64,000 bases of DNA from an uncultured Pseudomonadales bacterium (GTDB taxonomy: Bacteria > Pseudomonadota > Gammaproteobacteria > Pseudomonadales > Azotimanducaceae). Position numbers and translations under genes: made by a program. Shown piece after piece: positions 35,881 to 45,349 of the stretch; the first letter of the stretch is position 1; each line of letters opens with the position of its first letter. The notes beneath the pieces are model-generated. The model worked only from the letters and a program-made list of their open reading frames with translations. It was not told the DNA's origin and did not search any database. The stretch spans positions 2,356,001 through 2,420,000 of the forward strand of contig OY282379.1 of NCBI GenBank assembly GCA_958295875.1, given 5' to 3'.

Positions 35881-36402
35881 TCATGCCTCGCGGAAATCCT
35901 TGGCGGTGAGGGTGTAGAAGACGGTGTCCAGGCCGTGCCACACCCGCCGCGAATCAAACGACATGCCGAGCCGCTGCAGCACTCGCACAGAGCGTTGGTT
36001 CGGCGTGTCCGTCGCCGCCACGATGCGCTCGACGCCGGCCGTCTCGAATCCGTAGCGGAGCACTGCCCGCGCGGCCTCGGTGACAAAGCCCTCGCCCCAA
36101 TGCTCCGGCAAAATGCCGTAAAGGAGCTCGATCTGCTCGCCATCCTCAAAGCGCCGGAAGCCGCAGAAGCCCACGGCCACCGGCTCCGTCGCCTTCAGGT
36201 CGAGCGAGAAGAAGCCGTAGCCATGCTGCTCGAAGTCCTTGATGCTTTGCTCGATGATCTGCCGCACCGCGGACATGGAGAGGATCTCGTCGTCCCATAG
36301 ATAGCGGCGCACGTCCGGGTCTGCCCAGAAGGCGCGCAGGGCCTCGTCGTCCGCCATGACGAAGGGGCGAATGTTGAGGCGCTCTGTGGACAGTGTCGGC
36401 AT
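35881..36402 (-). CDS. GNAT family N-acetyltransferase, RimJ/RimL-like
   Basis: 173 aa from ATG 36402. The pattern is that of acetyltransferase_3 proteins: TERLNIRPFVMADDEALRAFWAD at the start, GFCGFRR, then WGEGFVTEAARAVLRYGF in the acetyl-CoA loop and NQRSVRVLQRLGM in the last helix-strand pair. It transfers acetyl from acetyl-CoA to an amine; the substrate is unknown. It lies 43 bp downstream of gap on the same strand. Confidence 0.88.
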   Translation of the reverse strand: MPTLSTERLNIRPFVMADDEALRAFWADPDVRRYLWDDEILSMSAVRQIIEQSIKDFEQHGYGFFSLDLKATEPVAVGFCGFRRFEDGEQIELLYGILPEHWGEGFVTEAARAVLRYGFETAGVERIVAATDTPNQRSVRVLQRLGMSFDSRRVWHGLDTVFYTLTAKDFREA

Positions 36403-36445
36403 GTTGGTCGGCCCCCGCCGGCGGCATCGCGTTGTCCGGCAGCGC

Positions 36446-37924
36446 TCAGCCGAAGCCAGTGCGCGCCACGTCCCTTGGAATGAGCGGGTAGGAGATGCCC
36501 GCCCACTTCTGCACCACCCGCACCACTTGGCAGGCGTAGCCGAACTCGTTGTCGTACCACACATAGAGCACGGCGCGGTTTTTGTCCACGATGGTGGCGG
36601 CGCCGTCCACCGTGCAAGCGTAGCGCCGGCCGATGAAGTCCGACGAGACGAAGTCTGGCGCGTCCACATACTCGATCTGCCGCTGCAGCGACGAGTGCAG
36701 CGCCGTGTCGCGCAGAAACTCCTTCACTTCCGCAAGCGTCGTCTCCCGCGCCAGCGTCAGGTTCAAGATGGCGAGCGACACGTTCGGCGTTGGCACGCGG
36801 ATGGCGTTGCCGGTGAGCTTGCCGGCAAGCTCCGGGAGCAGTTGCACCACTGCCGAAGAAGCGCCCGTCTCGGTGATGACCATGTTCAACGCCGCGCTGC
36901 GGCCGCGCCGGTTCTTCTTGTGGAAGTTGTCGATCAAGTTCTGGTCGTTGGTGTAGGCATGCACGGTTTCCATGTGGCCGTGCTCGATGCTGAACTCATC
37001 GTTCATGGCCTTCATCACCGGTACGATGGCGTTGGTGGTGCAGGAGGCGGCGGCAAGGATGCGGTCGTTCCGGTTCACCAGATGCGAGTTCACGCCGGAG
37101 ACGATGTTCTTCATGGCGCCTTTGCCGGGCGCGGTGAGCACCACGCGGTCTGCGCCCTTGGTCTGCAGGTGCCGCGAGAGGCTCGCTTCATCCCTCCACA
37201 CCCCGGTGTTGTCGATGACGATGGCGTTTGAGATGCCGTAGCGCTCGTAATCAGGCTCGCTTGGGTCGTTGGCGTAGATCATGTGAATGACGTTGCCATT
37301 GGCGATGATGCACTGATTCTCCTCGTCCACCCGAATGGTGCCGCGGAAACTGCCGTGTACCGAATCTCTGCGCAACAAGCTCGCGCGCTTCAAGAGATCA
37401 TCCGGGGAAGATTTGCGCGCCACGATGGCGCGCAGCCGCAGCTGGTCTCCGCCGCCGGTTTTCTCGATGAGCAGGCGCGCAAGCAGCCGGCCGATGCGGC
37501 CGAAGCCGTAGAGCACGATGTCTTGCGGCCGCTCCAACGGCGGCACATGCCGGCCAATGATCTCCGCGCACTCGCGGGTGACGAACTTGGTCGGCGTCAG
37601 GCCATTGGATTTCCCTTCGGATTCCTCCATGTAGCGCACCGTGAGCTTGCCCACGTCAACGTGCGACGGGCCCAGGTCCAGCTCTTGGAGCGCGCACAGG
37701 ATGGGATAGCTCTCGAATTCCGACAGCTCGTTGTGGGCGAGCTGGCGGACGTAGCGGTGCGCCTTCATTAGCTGCGTAACGCTTTGATTATGCAGCGCCT
37801 TTCCGTAGCAATAGGCCACCACGTTGTTGCGGTACAACTTGCCGATGATGGGAATCATCGCTTCGGCGAGCGCTTCGCGCTCTTTCCAATCCGGGAAGTA
37901 GTCGTCAAGCGTCGGCAGTGCCAC
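36446..37924 (-). CDS. gap: glyceraldehyde-3-phosphate dehydrogenase, N-terminally extended form
   Basis: 492 aa, about 150 longer than classical GAPDH. The Rossmann loop GFGRIGR near residue 140 starts the NAD(P) domain, and the catalytic Cys is in AAASCTTNAI near residue 294, with the GAPGKGAMK-type and WYDNEFGY motifs of the family. The N-terminal ~130 residues form an extra helical domain seen in a proteobacterial subgroup. It oxidises glyceraldehyde 3-phosphate to 1,3-bisphosphoglycerate; cofactor preference cannot be decided here. Confidence 0.92.
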   Translation of the reverse strand: MALPTLDDYFPDWKEREALAEAMIPIIGKLYRNNVVAYCYGKALHNQSVTQLMKAHRYVRQLAHNELSEFESYPILCALQELDLGPSHVDVGKLTVRYMEESEGKSNGLTPTKFVTRECAEIIGRHVPPLERPQDIVLYGFGRIGRLLARLLIEKTGGGDQLRLRAIVARKSSPDDLLKRASLLRRDSVHGSFRGTIRVDEENQCIIANGNVIHMIYANDPSEPDYERYGISNAIVIDNTGVWRDEASLSRHLQTKGADRVVLTAPGKGAMKNIVSGVNSHLVNRNDRILAAASCTTNAIVPVMKAMNDEFSIEHGHMETVHAYTNDQNLIDNFHKKNRRGRSAALNMVITETGASSAVVQLLPELAGKLTGNAIRVPTPNVSLAILNLTLARETTLAEVKEFLRDTALHSSLQRQIEYVDAPDFVSSDFIGRRYACTVDGAATIVDKNRAVLYVWYDNEFGYACQVVRVVQKWAGISYPLIPRDVARTGFG

Positions 37925-38062
37925 GGTGGTCAGTCGCTATCGGTGGAGGGATGGTGGGCGCAATTATCGAGATTGGCCGGCCTGCCGGCAACCGAAAAAG
38001 ACGCGCTTCAGGCGACGGCGGCGCGTTTTCTTGGCGGCATGGCGAGGCGGCGGGCGCCGTGG

Positions 38063-39133
38063 CTAGCGCAAGCCGGCGTTGATGCGGTCTAGCGCGCCTT
38101 GGCCTGGGCAGAGTTCCGCTTCGCCGAGGGCGTTCAGCGGCGTCTCCACCGTATCCAAAATCTCGTGGCAGTCGCTCGCGTCTGGGTCCACATAGAGGAG
38201 GCCGGTCACCACCTCGCCGCGCTGCTGCGCTTCGAGCACATGGGCGAGCGCGTGGGCGCGATCGTGCGGGTCGTAGCTTTCGTCCAACTTGCTGAGCCGC
38301 AGGCGCGAGCCGTCCGGCAGCGCCACCGTCTCCGTAGTGCCGGGGGCATAGTCCACCACCGTCTCGGCCGCGGTGGCGATGAAGTCCTTCGGCAGAAAGT
38401 CTGCCGTGACCACGCTCGCGCCGTGGCCGCGCACATAGTCGTAGCTCTTCGTCGAGCCGTTGTGGTTGTTGAAGGCCACGCACGGCGAGATGACGTCGAT
38501 GAACGCGAAGCCGCGGTGCAGCAACGCCCCTTTCAGCAACGGCACCAACTGCTGCTTGTCGCCCGAGAAGCTGCGGGCCACGAAGCTGGCGCCGATTTGC
38601 AGCGCCATGGAGACGAGGTCGATGGGTTCGTAGAGGTTCGGCACGCCCTTCTTGCTGGTGGAACCCTTGTCGTTGGTGGCCGAGAACTGGCCCTTCGTGA
38701 GGCCATAGGTGCCGTTGTTGTCCACGATGTAGAGCATGTTGATGCGCCGCCGCACGATGTGGGCGAACTGGCCGATGCCGATGGACGCGGAATCGCCGTC
38801 GCCGGAGACGCCGATGCAATGCAGTTCGCGGTTGGCCAAGTTGGCGCCGGTGGCCACGGACGGCATGCGTCCATGCACCGCGTTGAAGCCGTGGGAGGCG
38901 TTCAAGAAATAGCTCGGCGTCTTTGACGAGCAGCCGATGCCGGAAATCTTCGCAAAGCGGTGCGGCGGCAACGAGAGTTCCGCGCAAGCCTGCACGATGG
39001 CGGCGCTCACGGAATCGTGCCCGCAGCCGGCGCACAGCGTGGACACGGCGCCTTCGTAGTCCCGCCGGTTAAGGCCGAGGTCGTTCAGCGGCAGTTGCGG
39101 GTGATGCACCCGCGGCTTGGCGACGAAGGTCAT
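38063..39133 (-). CDS. korB: 2-oxoacid:ferredoxin oxidoreductase beta subunit
   Basis: 356 aa. The TPP-binding motif is GDGDSASIG near residue 110, followed by NN at the metal site (VDNNGTYG). Cys residues in CAGCGH, GIGCSSK and ISPCVAF fit a 4Fe-4S cluster. Together with the alpha subunit it decarboxylates a 2-oxoacid, probably 2-oxoglutarate, to the acyl-CoA and reduces ferredoxin. Its ATG overlaps the alpha gene stop as ATGA. The C-terminus is about 60-80 residues longer than minimal KorB. Confidence 0.9.
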   Translation of the reverse strand: MTFVAKPRVHHPQLPLNDLGLNRRDYEGAVSTLCAGCGHDSVSAAIVQACAELSLPPHRFAKISGIGCSSKTPSYFLNASHGFNAVHGRMPSVATGANLANRELHCIGVSGDGDSASIGIGQFAHIVRRRINMLYIVDNNGTYGLTKGQFSATNDKGSTSKKGVPNLYEPIDLVSMALQIGASFVARSFSGDKQQLVPLLKGALLHRGFAFIDVISPCVAFNNHNGSTKSYDYVRGHGASVVTADFLPKDFIATAAETVVDYAPGTTETVALPDGSRLRLSKLDESYDPHDRAHALAHVLEAQQRGEVVTGLLYVDPDASDCHEILDTVETPLNALGEAELCPGQGALDRINAGLR

Positions 39134-40965
39134 GCTCCGAGCCCTCCTGGCACTTCTTTCAGGCGCGGCAAGTTGTGCTCGTCGAAGTGCTCGATGATCC
39201 GCTCGGCGATGGCGTCCGCGGAGATGGACAGGCCGCCGTAATAGAGCACTGGCACGATCTTCGCTGGGTCGATGTCGAGTTCATTCACGAGCAGCGTCTT
39301 CATCTGCGCGTCGCGGTTCTGCTCCACCACGAACACGAACTCGTGGCCATCAATGAAGTCCGCCACGTCGGCGGCGAACGGAAAACCGCGCAGGCGCATG
39401 GCATCCAGCGGTGCGCCGTCGTCCGCGAGGCGCACTAGTGCCTCCGCCATGGGCGCCGCGGTGGTGCCATAGAACACGACGCCGGCGCGATGCCGATGCC
39501 CGCTGATCTCCGGCGCCGGCACCAAGCTCGCGGCGGTGCGCCACTTCTTGGCGAGGCGGTCCATGTTCTCGGTGTAGGCCTCGGGCGCTTCGGTGTAGCG
39601 AGCATAGGCATCCCGGGACGTGCCGCGGGTGAAGAACGCGCCCTTCTCGGCGTGTGTGCCGGGCAGTGTCCGATAGCCGATGCCGTCGCCATCCACATCC
39701 AAGTAACGTCCGAACGCTTCGATGTCGTCCAAATCTTCCTTGGAGAGCACCTTGCCGCGGTCGTACTGGCGGGCATCATCCCAGGTGAAGGCGTCGGAGA
39801 CCGCATCGTTCATGCCGAGCTCCAAGTCTGACAGCACGATCACCGGCGTCTGCAGACGGTCTGACAGGTCGAAGGCATCCGCGGCGAACTCGAAGCTCTC
39901 CTTCGGCGTCGCTGGGAACAACAGCGGATGCTTGGTGTCGCCGTGCGAGGCGTAGGCGGCAGCGAGCAGGTCTCCCTGTTGGGTGCGCGTCGGCATGCCG
40001 GTGGAGGGCCCCGCGCGTTGAATGTCGAACAGCACCGCGGGGATTTCGGCGAAGTAGGCGAGGCCCAAGAACTCCGACATGAGCGAGAGGCCGGGGCCGC
40101 TGGTGGCCGTGAACGCCCGCGCGCCGTTCCAGCCGGCGCCGATGACGATGCCGATGGCGGCGAGCTCGTCCTCGGCTTGGATGATGGCGAACTTGCGCTG
40201 CCCGGTTTCGGCGTCTGTGCGCCATTGGTTGGCGTACTTCTCGAACGCCTCCGCCATGGAGGTGGATGGCGTGATGGGATACCAGGCGCAGATGGTGGCG
40301 CCGGCATACAGGGCGCCGAGGGCCCCGGCGGCGTTGCCGTCCACCATGATCTTGCCGTCCAACTGCTTCGTGCGCCGCACCTGTATCGGCAGCGGGCACT
40401 CCAAGTATTGCTTGGCGTAGCGGCGGCCGAGTTCCAACGCATGGATGTTGGGTTGAATGAGCTCGTCCTTGCCCTTGTACTGCGTGGACACCATGCCGGT
40501 GATGACGTCGAAATCGATGTTCAAGAGGGCGGACAAGGCGCCCAGATAAACGATGTTCTTGAAGAGCTTGCGCTGCTTGGGGTTGGTGAACTCCGGCAGG
40601 ATGAGCTTGGCGATCGGAATGCCGATGGCGTTGATGTCCGCCCGCAGCAGGCGCCGATCCAGCCCTTTTGAGTTGTCGTGCAAGAGGTAGCCGCCGGGCA
40701 CCACGGCGGCTGCGTCCTCCTCGTAGGTTTCCGCGTTCATGGCGACCATCAAGTCCACCCCTTCGCGGCGCCCTTGGTAGCCGGCCTGGCTGGCGCGCAC
40801 CTCGAACCAAGTGGGCAGCCCCTCGATGTTCGACGGAAAGATGTTGCGCGTGGAAATGGGCACGCCCATGCGGAACAAAGCCTTGGCGAACATGCCGTTG
40901 GCGCTCGCCGAGCCGGAGCCGTTCACATTCGCGAAGCGAATGACAAAGTCGTTGTAGACGGTCAT
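39130..40965 (-). CDS. korA: 2-oxoacid:ferredoxin oxidoreductase alpha/gamma fused subunit
   Basis: 611 aa from ATG 40965. The first ~190 residues are the gamma domain (NGSGSASANGMFAKALFRMG), and the rest is the alpha domain with the YPITPSTSMAE motif, GAGWNGARAFTATSGPGLSLMSE and a GMPTRTQQGDL segment that are typical of KorA-like proteins. The fused order gamma-alpha is usual for the 2-oxoglutarate type. It sits 34 bp after an FAD/Fe-S gene and overlaps korB by four bases. Confidence 0.9.
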   Translation of the reverse strand: MTVYNDFVIRFANVNGSGSASANGMFAKALFRMGVPISTRNIFPSNIEGLPTWFEVRASQAGYQGRREGVDLMVAMNAETYEEDAAAVVPGGYLLHDNSKGLDRRLLRADINAIGIPIAKLILPEFTNPKQRKLFKNIVYLGALSALLNIDFDVITGMVSTQYKGKDELIQPNIHALELGRRYAKQYLECPLPIQVRRTKQLDGKIMVDGNAAGALGALYAGATICAWYPITPSTSMAEAFEKYANQWRTDAETGQRKFAIIQAEDELAAIGIVIGAGWNGARAFTATSGPGLSLMSEFLGLAYFAEIPAVLFDIQRAGPSTGMPTRTQQGDLLAAAYASHGDTKHPLLFPATPKESFEFAADAFDLSDRLQTPVIVLSDLELGMNDAVSDAFTWDDARQYDRGKVLSKEDLDDIEAFGRYLDVDGDGIGYRTLPGTHAEKGAFFTRGTSRDAYARYTEAPEAYTENMDRLAKKWRTAASLVPAPEISGHRHRAGVVFYGTTAAPMAEALVRLADDGAPLDAMRLRGFPFAADVADFIDGHEFVFVVEQNRDAQMKTLLVNELDIDPAKIVPVLYYGGLSISADAIAERIIEHFDEHNLPRLKEVPGGLGA

Positions 40966-40999
40966 GCCGTGGGTGTCGTGGCTCGCTGCAAGCAAGCCG

Positions 41000-42787
41000 T
41001 CAGGCGGCGTAGGTGCCGAGTTGCGGGATGTGGATGGCGGATTTCTGCATGTCCCAAGCGTTCGTCGGGCAGCGTTCGGCGCACAGCCCGCAGTGCAGGC
41101 AGACGTCCTCATCCTTCACCATCACGCGGCCGGTGGGCAGCTCTTCGGAAACGTACAGGTCTTGCTCGGCGTTTTCGGCCGGCGCCGTGAGGCGCGCGCG
41201 CAAGTCGTCTTCGTCGCCGTTGCTCGCAAAGGTGATGCAATCCATCGGGCAGATGTCCACGCAGGCGTCGCACTCGATGCAGAGCGGCTCCACGAACACG
41301 GTTTGCACGTCGCAGTTGAGGCAACGCTGCGCTTCCCGCGCACCCAACGCGCGGTCGAAGCCGAGCTCCACCTCCACCTTGATGTTGCCGAGCGCCTTGG
41401 ATTTGTCTGCGTGGGGCACGATGAAGCGCTGCGCGGGATCGTGCTCGGCGTCGTAGCTCCACTCGTGGACGCCCATCTTTTGGCTGATGAGGTTCAAGCC
41501 TTCGGGCGGACGGTCTTCCTTCAAATCCTTCCCTTGGCAGAACAAGTGGATGGAGATGGCGGCCTGATGCGCGTGCGCGGATGCCCAGATGATGTTTTCC
41601 GGCCCGAACGCGGAATCGCCGCCGAAAAACACCTTCGGATGCGTGGATTGGAACGTTGTCTCGTCCAAGATCGGGCAATCCCACTTGTCGAACTCGAGGC
41701 CGATGTCGCGTTCGATCCACGGGCAGTGATTCTCTTGGCCGATGGCCATGAGGATGTGGTCGCACTCCATGTACACGTCTGGCTCGCCAGTGGGCTCGTA
41801 GCGCAAACGCCCGCTGGCTTCGTCCCGCACTGGCTTCACGCAGCCGAACACCACGCCCTTCAACTTGCCGTTCTCGTGGACGAACTCCTTGGGCGGGCGG
41901 TTGTTGACGATGGGGATGCGCTCGTCCAGCGCCTCCTCCTTCTCCCAATCCGACGCCTTCATCACCTCGAACGCCGAACGCACCACGACGGTGACGGATT
42001 CCGCGCCCAAACGCTTGGAGGTGCGGCAGCAATCCATCGCGGTGTTGCCGCCGCCCATCACGATCACCTTGCCGGAGATGGAATGGGTGTGGCCGAAGGC
42101 GACGCTGCCAAGCCAATCGATGCCGATGGAGATGTGCGCGTCCACTTCTTGGCGGCCGGGCAGGTCCAAATCGCGCCCGCGCGGGGCGCCGGTGCCGACG
42201 AAGTAGGCGTCGTAGTTCATGTCCAGCATGTCCTTCATGCTGGTGATTTCGTAGTTGAAGTGGGCGTTGACGCCCATGTTGAGGATGAGGTCCACCTCTT
42301 CCTCAAGCACGTCCGCCGGCAGGCGGAAGGCGGGGATTTGGCTGCGCATCATGCCGCCGCCGGCCGGATCCCGATCGAACAAGTCCACCTCGTAGCCCAG
42401 CGGCAGCAAATCTCGCGCCACCGCAAGCGACGCGGGGCCGGCGCCGAGCAAGGCGATGCGCTTGCCGTTCTTGCGCGTGGGCAGCGCCGGCATGTAGGGG
42501 CTGATGTCGCCCTTGTGGTCTGCCGCGACGCGCTTCAGGCGGCAGATGGCGACAGGCTTCTCTTCGGTGCGCACGCGGCGGCAGGCGGGTTCACAAGGCC
42601 GGTCGCAAGTGCGGCCCAAGATGCCTGGGAACACGTTGGACTCCCAGTTCACCATGTACGCTTCGGTGTACCGCTCTTCGGCGATGAGGCGGATGTAATC
42701 CGGCACCGGCGTGTGGGCAGGGCACGCCCACTGACAGTCCACAACCTTGTGGAAGTAGGATGGATCCCGAATGTCGGTGGCTTTCAT
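41000..42787 (-). CDS. FAD-dependent NAD(P)H oxidoreductase with 4Fe-4S domains (glutamate-synthase-beta-like)
   Basis: 595 aa from ATG 42787. An N-terminal Cys-rich domain (DCQWACPAHTP then CDRPCEPACRR) precedes an FAD loop GAGPASLAVA near residue 125 and an NAD(P)H loop GGGNTAMDC near 245. The C-terminus has ferredoxin-type clusters: CIECDACVDICPMD and CLHCGLCAERCPTN. This is the GltD-like/DPYD-like fold with added 2[4Fe-4S]. Upstream of and on the same strand as korAB, it probably moves electrons between ferredoxin and NAD(P)H for that enzyme. Confidence 0.88.
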   Translation of the reverse strand: MKATDIRDPSYFHKVVDCQWACPAHTPVPDYIRLIAEERYTEAYMVNWESNVFPGILGRTCDRPCEPACRRVRTEEKPVAICRLKRVAADHKGDISPYMPALPTRKNGKRIALLGAGPASLAVARDLLPLGYEVDLFDRDPAGGGMMRSQIPAFRLPADVLEEEVDLILNMGVNAHFNYEITSMKDMLDMNYDAYFVGTGAPRGRDLDLPGRQEVDAHISIGIDWLGSVAFGHTHSISGKVIVMGGGNTAMDCCRTSKRLGAESVTVVVRSAFEVMKASDWEKEEALDERIPIVNNRPPKEFVHENGKLKGVVFGCVKPVRDEASGRLRYEPTGEPDVYMECDHILMAIGQENHCPWIERDIGLEFDKWDCPILDETTFQSTHPKVFFGGDSAFGPENIIWASAHAHQAAISIHLFCQGKDLKEDRPPEGLNLISQKMGVHEWSYDAEHDPAQRFIVPHADKSKALGNIKVEVELGFDRALGAREAQRCLNCDVQTVFVEPLCIECDACVDICPMDCITFASNGDEDDLRARLTAPAENAEQDLYVSEELPTGRVMVKDEDVCLHCGLCAERCPTNAWDMQKSAIHIPQLGTYAA

Positions 42788-43131
42788 GTCGTGCCGACGC
42801 CGGGTGCGGCGCCGCTCCCCAAAAGGCAAGCGTTCAGTGGCAGTGTGCGCGAAACACCGATGCGACACGGCAGTTTACTGCAACGCGGGGGCGCATTCCA
42901 CCGCGGTGCGGGGATCAGCGCCTTCTAGCTAGTCGCCCAAGGGGAGCCCGTTGGCGGCGACGGCTCGGTTGCTTGCAGCTAAGGCATCCGCGCCGCTGGG
43001 CTGAAGCTGGTGAACCAGAGGAGGTTTGTAGTATCGGGCCCTCGATCGGCGGGATATCCCGCCTGAGAGCGTGGGATCAGCGTTGATGAACGTTCTGGGT
43101 CTGTACGCGACAGCGGGACGGATATAGAAGC
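42788..43131. other. gene-free interval with a 16-bp perfect palindrome
   Basis: 344 bp between divergent genes. The one clear structure is GGCGGGATATCCCGCC at 43048-43063, a perfect 16-bp palindrome about 70 bp before the small gene at 43132, possibly an operator. A GAGGAGG ribosome-like site at about 43018 is not followed by a usable start. I see nothing else. Confidence 0.5.
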
Positions 43132-43392
43132 ATGGCAGAACGAGCGGAGGAGAAGTTCTACTTTCGGCCGTTGAACGCCACCGAGGGCTGGGTCGAAGAC
43201 TTCACCGCGGGGCTTAGGCGGTCCCCAGGCGCCGACGCTGTCGCGCTCGTCGCTTCCGACCAGACCGAAGCAAACGCCGAGTCCGCGGAGCGGTGGCTTC
43301 ATGCCTATTTTCAGAAGTTCAGCGGCCGCAGCCTTGCCGAGGAACTGATTGCCGAGCGACGAGACGAGGGGCGGCGCGAATCGGGATCATGA
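43132..43392 (+). CDS. small hypothetical protein, 86 aa
   Basis: An acidic, mostly helical protein with an aromatic opening (KFYFRPLNATEGW) and a charged C-terminus (ELIAERRDEGRRE). The layout is like small antitoxins or regulators but no partner lies beside it. Preceded by a short GAAG site only. Flanked by a palindrome that may be its operator. Family unknown; the coding call rests on composition and an isolated frame on this strand. Confidence 0.5.
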   Translation: MAERAEEKFYFRPLNATEGWVEDFTAGLRRSPGADAVALVASDQTEANAESAERWLHAYFQKFSGRSLAEELIAERRDEGRRESGS

Positions 43393-43449
43393 GCGCCGAG
43401 CGGGGCGCCGCGGGCGAACTCGGCGGGTGCTGGTGGGGCAGGGCCGCCG

Positions 43450-44223
43450 TCAGGAAATGCTGCGCCCGCCATCGATGGGCAGGCACACGCCGGTGAGGAA
43501 ACTCGCGTCGTCGGATGCCAAGAACGCAGCCGCGGCGGCCACGTCTTCCGGGCTCGTCAGCCGCCGCAGGGGGATGCCTCGAATCAGCGCGGCGCGGTTC
43601 TCTTCCGGCAGTGCTTCCACGCCGAGCGCTCCGCGCATGAAGCCGGTGTCCGCCGCCACTGGGTTGAGGGCGTTGACGCGAATCTTGTGGCGCGCCAGTT
43701 CCACCGCGAGGCCGCGCGTCATCGTCATCACAGCGCCCTTGGTGGCGTTGTAAACGGTCACGCCGGGCCGCGGGGCCACGGCGCCGATGGAGGCCGTGTT
43801 CAGGATGACGCCGCCGCCTTGCTCGATCATGATGGGCGCCGCCCGCTTCACGCCGAGCCACACGCCTTTCACGTTGGTGGCGAAGACGCGCTCGAACTCT
43901 GCCTCTTCGAGTTCCCACGCGGGCCCGGATAGATGCGAGAAGCCGGCGTTGTTCACCAGCACGTCGAGACGGCCATCCATGCCTCGTGCGGCGTCGATCA
44001 TCGCGGCAACGTCCTCCGCTTGGGAAACGTCCGCCCCGTGCGCTTGCGCAGACTCGCCGGCGCTGACGATCTCTGCCACCACCGCGGCGACTGCTTCCAC
44101 ATTGATGTCCGCGGCCAGCACGTTGGCGCCTTCGGCGGCGAAGCGCCGCGCGATGGCCGCGCCGAAACCGGAACCGGCGCCAGTGACGGCGACGGTTTTG
44201 CCTTGAAAACGGTTTGCTTCCAT
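43450..44223 (-). CDS. short-chain dehydrogenase/reductase (SDR)
   Basis: 257 aa, classical SDR size. Cofactor loop TGAGSGFG at 14-21, NNAG at 91-94, and the catalytic S145, Y158 and K162 (YNATK) are all present. D39 after strand 2 (AADIN) favours NAD over NADP. It oxidises or reduces an alcohol/ketone pair; the substrate is unknown. It follows a phytanoyl-CoA dioxygenase gene by 57 bp on the same strand, so the two may act on one compound. Confidence 0.92.
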   Translation of the reverse strand: MEANRFQGKTVAVTGAGSGFGAAIARRFAAEGANVLAADINVEAVAAVVAEIVSAGESAQAHGADVSQAEDVAAMIDAARGMDGRLDVLVNNAGFSHLSGPAWELEEAEFERVFATNVKGVWLGVKRAAPIMIEQGGGVILNTASIGAVAPRPGVTVYNATKGAVMTMTRGLAVELARHKIRVNALNPVAADTGFMRGALGVEALPEENRAALIRGIPLRRLTSPEDVAAAAAFLASDDASFLTGVCLPIDGGRSIS

Positions 44224-44280
44224 TTCGTTCGTTGTCCTAGAGGCGTTGTCTTTGGAGGCGCTTGAAGCGCATGCCCGGTG

Positions 44281-45192
44281 TCATTTCTTATCGGGGCGGC
44301 GCGGGTGGGGATGGATGTCGAGCCGCGGCATGCCGTCCGCCTTCGGGTCGTAGCCAAAATGCACCTTGTCGAGCATGACCAGCGGATCGCGCAGGTCCAC
44401 CATGCCGGGGCCAGCCGCCGAGTAGCCGCCTTGGTAGCCCAGCACGCGCTGCAGGCGGGGCGGCATCTTGGCCACCTCCTCGCGCGGCACGCCGATGTAC
44501 TGGTTCTCCTGCTGGCGCAGGAAGGCCAAGTTGAAGTTCAGGTTCAGCGCCATGCGGCTTTCTTGGGTGGTGTTGGTGCCGCCACCGTGCCACATCGCCC
44601 CGCTCCAGCCCACCAACGAGCCGGCCTGCATCTCGATTTGCACGGTCTCCACATCCGGCGGCTGGCGCACGGCTTGGTCGTGCCAACGATGCGAGCGGGG
44701 CACCAGCCGCGTGGCGCCGTTGGCCTTGGTGAACTCCTCCACGGCGATCACCACGTTCATCAGGAATGGCCGGTGCGGGCGTGGGATGGGCCAGATGCTG
44801 TCGTCCTGATGCAAAGGCTGCGCCTTGGCGCCGGGCAGGAGATCGAACAGCACCGCCGCGGACACCTGCACGCGATCCTTCAGCACACCCTGCGCCATCG
44901 CCAGCAGCCGCGGATCGCACACCAAGTCGTCCACGCAGCGGGTTTTGGCCAATAGGTTGTGGGCGCGCACCGTCGTGCGTTCCGGCGGCAGCGTCTCGCG
45001 CAGCGGATTCACCTCGCGCCGCAAGTCATCCCGCAGGCGCCGCGTGCGCTCGGCGTCCAGCCAGTTGGGGATGACCACATAGCCATCTTCCTCAATGGCT
45101 TGAAGCCACTTGTCCAAGCCGGGCACCACGAACCGCTCGCCATAGACGTCTACGGCGTTGTCTTCGGTGTGCGCGGTGTCTGGTGCGGACAA
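44281..45192 (-). CDS. phytanoyl-CoA dioxygenase (PhyH) family protein
   Basis: 303 aa. The HxD motif is H-Q-D in PLHQDDSIW near residues 128-130, with the distal His in MWHGGG near 203, giving the Fe(II) triad; an Arg in ESRMALNLNF is the likely 2-oxoglutarate contact. It is not a close copy of the dioxygenase at 3718. Upstream of an SDR gene on the same strand, it may hydroxylate a substrate that the SDR then oxidises. Confidence 0.88.
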   Translation of the reverse strand: MSAPDTAHTEDNAVDVYGERFVVPGLDKWLQAIEEDGYVVIPNWLDAERTRRLRDDLRREVNPLRETLPPERTTVRAHNLLAKTRCVDDLVCDPRLLAMAQGVLKDRVQVSAAVLFDLLPGAKAQPLHQDDSIWPIPRPHRPFLMNVVIAVEEFTKANGATRLVPRSHRWHDQAVRQPPDVETVQIEMQAGSLVGWSGAMWHGGGTNTTQESRMALNLNFNLAFLRQQENQYIGVPREEVAKMPPRLQRVLGYQGGYSAAGPGMVDLRDPLVMLDKVHFGYDPKADGMPRLDIHPHPRRPDKK

Positions 45193-45349
45193 TGGCGGGG
45201 CCCTGAAGTGGGGAAGGCGAAAATGATAGGGGAAACCGCTTTGGGGCGGTATGGCTGAAGCGGGCGGGCAGAGTCGGGGGACGGCCTAGTGTGCTCGCAG
45301 CGCTGTCGCGTGGCCGGCGCCGGCGGCGGGGAGGCGCTGCGCCTGCCTG

